From: an uncultured Erythrobacter sp.
GTDB taxonomy: Bacteria > Pseudomonadota > Alphaproteobacteria > Sphingomonadales > Sphingomonadaceae
Assembly: GCA_947258465.1 (NCBI GenBank)
Contig: CAMYIQ010000270.1
Location: forward strand, 1-8,608
DNA: 8,608 nucleotides
Reading direction: 5' to 3'
Part shown: piece after piece, positions 5,225-8,608 of the stretch
Numbering within the stretch: position 1 is the stretch's first letter
How the letters are laid out: every line of letters starts with the position of its first letter
Made by a program: the position numbers and the translations under genes
Notes under the pieces: model-generated
Database searches by the model: none
Seen by the model: the letters and a program-made list of their open reading frames with translations, nothing else
What the model was told of the DNA's origin: nothing

Positions 5225-5698
5225 ATGAGCCTGCCCGCCCCACCCGCGCCCACCATCCTCGTCGATGCCGATGCCTGCCCGGTCAAGGAAGAGGTCTACC
5301 GGGTCGCAGAACGGCACGGGGCGCATGTCCGCGTGGTCAGCAACAGCCCCTTCCGCGTGCCGGTGAGCGAACGGGTGAAGCGCGTGGTGGTCTCCGACGG
5401 CTTCGACGCGGCGGACGACTGGATCGCGGAAAATGCAGACGAGCGCAGCGTGGTGATCACCGCCGACATATTGCTCGCCGAACGCTGCCTGAAGGCCGGC
5501 GCGCAGGTGCTCGCCCACAATGGCAAGCCCTTCGACGCGGCGAGCATCGGCAGCGCCATCGCCACGCGCGCGATCATGGAAGACCTGCGCGCCGGAATGG
5601 ACGGTGTGGGCGGAGGCCCGCCGCCCTTCGGCAAGGCAGATCGCTCGCGCTTCCTCCAGGCGCTCGACCGGGTGCTGGTGCGGATGGGGCGTGGTTAG
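5225..5698 (+). CDS. YaiI/UPF0178 (DUF188) protein
   Basis: 157-aa protein of the DUF188/UPF0178 (YaiI) family, which is related to PIN-like nuclease folds but has no proven activity. The N-terminal signature ILVDADACPVKEEVYRVAER runs over residues 11-30 with Asp14 and Asp16. Further acidic positions are Asp58, Asp64-65 and Asp81 (VITADILLAERC). The family-typical NGKPFD (99-104) and GGPPPFGKADRSRF motifs are present. Length matches the family (about 150). ATG at 5225 is chosen because the conserved domain starts just after it and the upstream frame to 5129 looks non-coding, although the ribosome-binding site is weak. Its TAG stop overlaps the stop codon of the opposing cation transporter. 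The cytoplasmic role is unknown. Confidence 0.93.
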   Translation: MSLPAPPAPTILVDADACPVKEEVYRVAERHGAHVRVVSNSPFRVPVSERVKRVVVSDGFDAADDWIAENADERSVVITADILLAERCLKAGAQVLAHNGKPFDAASIGSAIATRAIMEDLRAGMDGVGGGPPPFGKADRSRFLQALDRVLVRMGRG

Positions 5699-6318
5699 GA
5701 CGCGCGCAGTTGCGGCGCGGCTTCCGCGATTACCCGCAAGGCCGAACGCAGGAAGATCAGCGCCATCAGCCCGCCGATCAGAATATCGGGCCATGGCGAA
5801 GCAAGCCACCAGACCAGCCCGGCAGCCACCAGCACACCGCAATTGTTGATCACGTCATTGCGTGAACATTCCCAGGTGCTCGACATATTCACATCCTGAT
5901 GACGGAAGCGAGTGAGCAGGCTGAGACATATGAGATTGGCAATCAGCGCCAGCCCGCCGAACATCAGCATCAGCGTGGAGGAGGGCGGCACTCCGCTCTG
6001 GACCTTGGCGACGACAGTGATAGCGATCCCGACGCCGAGCGCGAGGATTACCACGCCTTTGAGCATCGCAGCCCCGGCCTTCCACCGATCGGAGCGCGCC
6101 AGGGCGTAGAGGCTGACCGCATAGACCACCGCATCGCCGAGCATGTCGCTCGCATCCGCCATCAGCGCAGCCGACCCGGCAATGATCCCCGCCCCGAATT
6201 CGAGGACAAACATCGCGGCGTTGATCGCCAGCACGATCACCAACACGCGCCGCTGATCCCGCTGCCGGGCGAGCGTTTCGAGGGTGGTGGACTTGGCGGA
6301 ACAGCAATCTGCGGACAT
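5695..6318 (-). CDS. CDF-family cation transporter, short form
   Basis: 207-aa integral membrane protein with about six hydrophobic segments (from residue 24), matching the cation diffusion facilitator fold that exports divalent metals such as zinc or cobalt in exchange for protons. The TM2 metal motif region reads ALMADASDMLGDA (51-63) with Asp55, Asp58 and Asp62. The TM5 counterpart is WECSRNDVINN (149-159) with Cys151, Asp155 and Asn158. The usual HxxxD histidines are absent, so the metal may differ (inference). The C-terminal cytoplasmic dimer domain is missing, giving a short form. An N-terminal CysCys pair (DCCS) could bind metal. ATG 6318 is chosen because the N-terminus fits relatives. 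It has no Shine-Dalgarno, and TTGCCA lies about 30 bp upstream, so a leaderless transcript is possible. The convergent neighbour overlaps at the stop. Confidence 0.85.
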   Translation of the reverse strand: MSADCCSAKSTTLETLARQRDQRRVLVIVLAINAAMFVLEFGAGIIAGSAALMADASDMLGDAVVYAVSLYALARSDRWKAGAAMLKGVVILALGVGIAITVVAKVQSGVPPSSTLMLMFGGLALIANLICLSLLTRFRHQDVNMSSTWECSRNDVINNCGVLVAAGLVWWLASPWPDILIGGLMALIFLRSALRVIAEAAPQLRAS

Positions 6319-6645
6319 GGCGGTTATGTGGCTTGGGGGCGGAGTTGTGGCAAGGGTTTGGGTGTCAGAAGAAATGGCTGCGGAAGCGGCTGGCCAGCTC
6401 GCTTTCGGGCAATTCGTCAAAGCGAGGGCGCGCGGGCCATTCCGGCTCTTTGCGATGCGTTGCTATCTTCCCTGTCTTGAGGGTGGGCCGAAGGAGGTGT
6501 TCGGCTTTTCCCGGGCAGCGTACCTCCAGCGCCGTTGAGCCCCCTCCCCTCGATCCGCTCTACAGCGGCGAGGGGAGGCCGTCAGCCGTACGCTGCCGGG
6601 CGCTTCGGACGAGGCTCTAACACAAGGATTTACTGGAGCCGTTCC
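6319..6645. other. Gene-less stretch between transporter and serine hydrolase
   Basis: 327 bp with no gene I can defend. The right half holds the nested inverted repeat at 6511-6600. On the minus strand a frame is open from 6559 to the TGA at 6367-6365 (64 codons). It reads protein-like near its end (KEPEWPARPRFDELPE) but has no ATG or GTG, so it is at best a gene remnant. Plus-strand frames here are unsupported. Confidence 0.5.
6511..6600. repeat. Nested inverted repeat (REP-like or terminator structure)
   Basis: Outer arms GGCAGCGTAC (6514-6523) and GTACGCTGCC (6588-6597) are perfect over 10 bp, and the flanking CC/GGG extend pairing with one bulged base. Inside, CCTCCCCTCG (6543-6552) pairs with CGAGGGGAGG (6569-6578). 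Inside that, CCGCT (6555-6559) pairs with AGCGG (6564-6568) around a CTAC loop. The element spans about 90 bp and lies 46 bp downstream of the serine hydrolase stop, so it could end that transcript. The CCCCTCCCCT/AGGGGAGG core resembles dispersed intergenic palindromes of alphaproteobacteria, but copies elsewhere cannot be checked here. Confidence 0.65.
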
Positions 6646-8154
6646 TCAACCTCCTGGCAATTTCGATAGCACGAACTCGCCTTCGACATTGAGCCCCGTG
6701 GCATTGCCATCGCCATCCGTCTCAATGGTGAAGTTGAGCCCTCCTGGAATGAAGAAGTGTTCGCGGCTTGTCGGATAGAAACGGGACCGTTCGGCCAGCT
6801 CACCCTCGATCCACAATCGCCCATCCTCCAGGCTGATGCTGGCAACCGGTTGGCCGCTGGCCGCATCGAAGGCATAGCCGCCGACGAGCTGCTCTTGCCA
6901 GGCCTCCGGCAAATCGACGATCTCCCGTTCCTCGAATGCGTCCTGCTTCCAACCATATACATATCCGATCGCGCTCGCCACTTCGCGGATGAGCTTGCCG
7001 CCGGTATCGGAGTTCGTCATGATCGCTACGCTCGCGCGTCCATCGCCATATGTGAACCAGCGCGCGCTGTAGCCCGGATTGTGGCCATTATGGACGAAGA
7101 CAATTCCGTCGCCGGGATCGTTCAGACCGAAACCCAAGCCGGGCTCATCCGCTCTGTCGGGAACGAGCTGTCGCGCAAGATCCTGCGAGATAATGCCGCC
7201 GCCGACGCTGCGTGCCGCAGCAACTCTCGCCCCGAGGCGGACCATTTCGCTGGGCGTCGTCCACAACCCTGCTGCGGCGCGTTCCGGATAAGCGTAATAG
7301 CCCGGCGCCGGAATGGGTTTGGACTTGCTACCGACATGACCCGACGCGACATTCGAATGCCGCTGTACGAATTCGTAATTGCTTCTCGACAGACCGGCCG
7401 GCTCGAACACGTTGGCTTGCACGTAATATGCGAAGGGCGTGGCGGCGACGTCCTCGATCAGGAGCTGTGCCACTTGGAACCCGCCGCCCGAGTATCGGCG
7501 GCTCTCGCCTGGCGTCTTGTCTATTACGACGGGCGACGTATTGGCCGGTGCTTCCCCGGTCAGGATTTGCGTGCTGGTCGGATGAATTTGATCGACTCCG
7601 TAACCCTCGAAGCCATGAATCGTCGTCCCCGCCCGATGCGACAAGAGATGCCGCAAGGTCACTTTTTCCGCGCGGGTGAAGGCATTCTCGGGGATTTGCC
7701 AGGAAGTGAGGTAGGCGTTGACGGGCGCATCGAGATCGATCTGCCCGCGATCTACCAGGGTCAGAGCCGCAAGCGCAGCAACCGGTTTCGATAAGGAGGC
7801 TGCCTGGAACAGCGTGTCCGCGTCGACAGGTTCGGCGCTTCCGGCTTCAAGAATCCCATAGGCCTTGGCCCAGGCCAGCTTGCCATCGATGGAAACCGCG
7901 ATGCTGACTGCTGGCACCTTGTGGTGAGCCATTCTCTCCCGCAATGTCCAGAGCGGTCCCGGTTCACCCCTCGCCGCCAAAGGAGGGCGCAATCCATTCT
8001 CGATCGCAGCAATTCTGTCCTGCTGCGTTTGCACAGCCTGACGGCTATCTGGAGTTGGTCGTTCGGAGCCATCGTTGGCGGGTTGCCCGCCAGCAGCTAT
8101 AGTCCCGGCGCAAGCCAGCATGGTCGCCGTCACGACCCGTATCCATCGACGCAT
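6646..8154 (-). CDS. Exported serine hydrolase, beta-lactamase/PBP fold
   Basis: 502-aa protein of the class C beta-lactamase-like serine hydrolase family (Pfam Beta-lactamase). The signal peptide covers about residues 1-22. Motif 1 SxxK is S120-L-S-K123 with Ser120 as nucleophile. Motif 2 is Y221-S-G (YSGGG) where class C enzymes have YxN. Motif 3 is H355-N-G (HNGHNPGY) in place of KTG. A beta-rich C-terminal tail (about 420-502) resembles the accessory domain of many such esterase/peptidase relatives. Motifs 2 and 3 differ from true AmpC, so an esterase or D-aminopeptidase-like activity is as likely as beta-lactam cleavage. ATG 8154 has AGAGGA about 8 nt upstream. A BlaI/CopY-type operator lies 60-70 bp upstream and may repress it. 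Confidence 0.92.
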   Translation of the reverse strand: MRRWIRVVTATMLACAGTIAAGGQPANDGSERPTPDSRQAVQTQQDRIAAIENGLRPPLAARGEPGPLWTLRERMAHHKVPAVSIAVSIDGKLAWAKAYGILEAGSAEPVDADTLFQAASLSKPVAALAALTLVDRGQIDLDAPVNAYLTSWQIPENAFTRAEKVTLRHLLSHRAGTTIHGFEGYGVDQIHPTSTQILTGEAPANTSPVVIDKTPGESRRYSGGGFQVAQLLIEDVAATPFAYYVQANVFEPAGLSRSNYEFVQRHSNVASGHVGSKSKPIPAPGYYAYPERAAAGLWTTPSEMVRLGARVAAARSVGGGIISQDLARQLVPDRADEPGLGFGLNDPGDGIVFVHNGHNPGYSARWFTYGDGRASVAIMTNSDTGGKLIREVASAIGYVYGWKQDAFEEREIVDLPEAWQEQLVGGYAFDAASGQPVASISLEDGRLWIEGELAERSRFYPTSREHFFIPGGLNFTIETDGDGNATGLNVEGEFVLSKLPGG

Positions 8155-8192
8155 TTTTCAAGTCCTCTCCGTAAGCATGGCTACAGAGCGAA

Positions 8193-8348
8193 CTAGCAGA
8201 AACCGTACTGTTGTCTACACCTGTAGTCGATCGAGTTGCTTGCTCTGCCGACACAGCGGGCCGAGTCCCGGCACCCCTTGGTCATTTTCTCCATGCCTTC
8301 CCGCCTCACCTCGAGCACCTCTTGCGCGGGCCCGCGCTTTACGATCAC
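8193..8348 (-). CDS. Possible 51-aa ORF directly after thiC
   Basis: GTG at 8348 lies 6 nt after the ThiC TAG with GGAAGC between, and the frame runs 51 codons to TAG (8195-8193). The first part (KRGPAQEVLEVRREGMEKM) looks helical, and its codons mostly end in G or C like the neighbours. After about residue 34 codon use loosens and the peptide becomes Cys/Arg/Ser-rich, as if a longer gene had been truncated or shifted. Its 3' part overlaps the candidate operator and promoter of the serine hydrolase. It could be a real small gene co-transcribed with thiC, a decayed gene, or chance. Family not recognised. Confidence 0.35.
   Translation of the reverse strand: MIVKRGPAQEVLEVRREGMEKMTKGCRDSARCVGRASNSIDYRCRQQYGFC
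8216..8225. promoter_or_regulatory. BlaI/MecI/CopY-type operator (TACA-CC-TGTA)
   Basis: Perfect TACA-NN-TGTA palindrome, extended by one pair to CTACACCTGTAG (8215-8226), 62-71 bp upstream of the serine hydrolase ATG. On the minus strand it overlaps a possible -35 box TAGACA (8217-8212), followed after 16 bp by a weak TAGTTC. This is the known box of penicillinase-type repressors, whose targets include beta-lactamase genes. No repressor gene is in the window. Confidence 0.5.
8324..8337. repeat. GC palindrome after thiC
   Basis: GCGCGGG/CCCGCGC is a perfect 14-bp palindrome 18 bases after the ThiC stop. With no T tract on the minus strand and no loop, it would be a weak terminator at best. 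It also falls inside the candidate 51-codon ORF, so it may simply be GC-rich coding sequence. Confidence 0.3.
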
Positions 8349-8354
8349 GCTTCC

Positions 8355-8608
8355 CTACTCGGTTTCGGACTCCGGCAAATACAGCTTCTCGCCCTTCTCA
8401 CGGTACACTTCGCTCATCTCTTTCATACCTTTGCGCGCTTCCTCGGCTTCTTCGGCTGAGGTCTCGCGCTTGATGTTTTCGCTCGCGAGGTAGCTGTCCG
8501 AGTTTTGCTTCGCAGCAAACTCCCGCACTTCTTGCGTGATCTTCATCGAGCAGAATTTGGGGCCGCACATGGAGCAGAAGTGGGCGGTCTTGGCGCCTTC
8601 TGCGGGCA
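8355..8608 (-). CDS. thiC: Phosphomethylpyrimidine synthase ThiC, C-terminal end
   Basis: The last 84 or so residues of ThiC; the gene continues beyond the window. ThiC is a radical-SAM enzyme that converts 5-aminoimidazole ribotide into the hydroxymethylpyrimidine phosphate precursor of thiamine. The visible part carries the diagnostic C-terminal iron-sulfur motif CSMCGPKFC (CxxCxxxxC, codons at 8576-8550) that ligates the [4Fe-4S] cluster. It follows AEGAKTAHF and precedes SMKITQEVREFAA, all family hallmarks. The rest is a charged helical tail ending LPESETE. The stop is TAG at 8357-8355. Reading frame and motif are intact. A thiamine riboswitch would be expected upstream of the start, outside this window. 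Confidence 0.97.
   Translation of the reverse strand, partial: PAEGAKTAHFCSMCGPKFCSMKITQEVREFAAKQNSDSYLASENIKRETSAEEAEEARKGMKEMSEVYREKGEKLYLPESETE

Noticed and set aside
6757..7794. 345-codon plus-strand frame
   Set aside because: It is antisense to the serine hydrolase, whose motifs and signal peptide are clear; no domain is visible in the plus frame.
1..8608. CRISPR array, insertion sequence, rRNA or phage genes
   Set aside because: No regularly spaced direct repeats, transposase or integrase motifs, or rRNA sequence seen on either strand.

Overview
The window is GC-rich chromosomal DNA with mostly housekeeping and stress-type genes. The proteins look like those of an alphaproteobacterium, most probably a sphingomonad (Erythrobacteraceae-like). 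The clues are the style of the ThiC, HPF-like, DUF188 and COG3650 proteins, and a perfect alphaproteobacterial EcfG-type promoter (GGAAC-N17-CGTT). The taxonomic placement is inference from sequence style, not a search.

Layout. (a) 1-2213, minus strand: one tightly packed operon running right to left. It encodes a GFA-family zinc protein, an HSL-type alpha/beta hydrolase, a COG3650-like lipoprotein (TTG start), a 37-codon small ORF, and the start of a DUF3429 membrane protein that leaves the window at base 1. Junctions are 13 nt, TTGA overlap, TGATG overlap and GTGA overlap. (b) 2214-2411: divergent intergenic region with the EcfG-type promoter facing right into an unrecognised membrane-anchored protein (2412-2978). 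(c) 2979-3083: terminator hairpin between convergent genes. (d) 3084-5126, minus strand: fasciclin-domain lipoprotein, a 71-aa helical protein, a cold-shock protein with a long leader, and an HPF/RaiA-type ribosome-hibernation protein, each with its own spacing and hairpins, so probably separate transcripts. (e) 5225-5698, plus strand: a YaiI/DUF188 protein whose stop codon overlaps the stop of the convergent cation transporter (5695-6318, minus). (f) 6319-6645: a non-coding stretch with a large nested inverted repeat. (g) 6646-8154, minus: a 502-aa exported serine hydrolase of the beta-lactamase/penicillin-binding-protein fold. A perfect TACA-NN-TGTA (BlaI/MecI/CopY-type) operator lies upstream of it. 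(h) 8193-8608, minus: a possible 51-codon ORF and the C-terminus of thiamine-biosynthesis enzyme ThiC with its CxxCxxxxC iron-sulfur motif.

Functional theme. Several genes fit stress and stationary-phase physiology: cold shock, ribosome hibernation, a perfect EcfG promoter before one gene and a one-mismatch version before the fasciclin gene. I see no mobile element, CRISPR array, rRNA or tRNA, and no clear new multi-gene system. The most useful leads are the coupled 37-codon ORF carrying a strong DNA palindrome, the BlaI-type operator before the serine hydrolase, the EcfG-type promoters, and the nested inverted repeat at 6511-6600.
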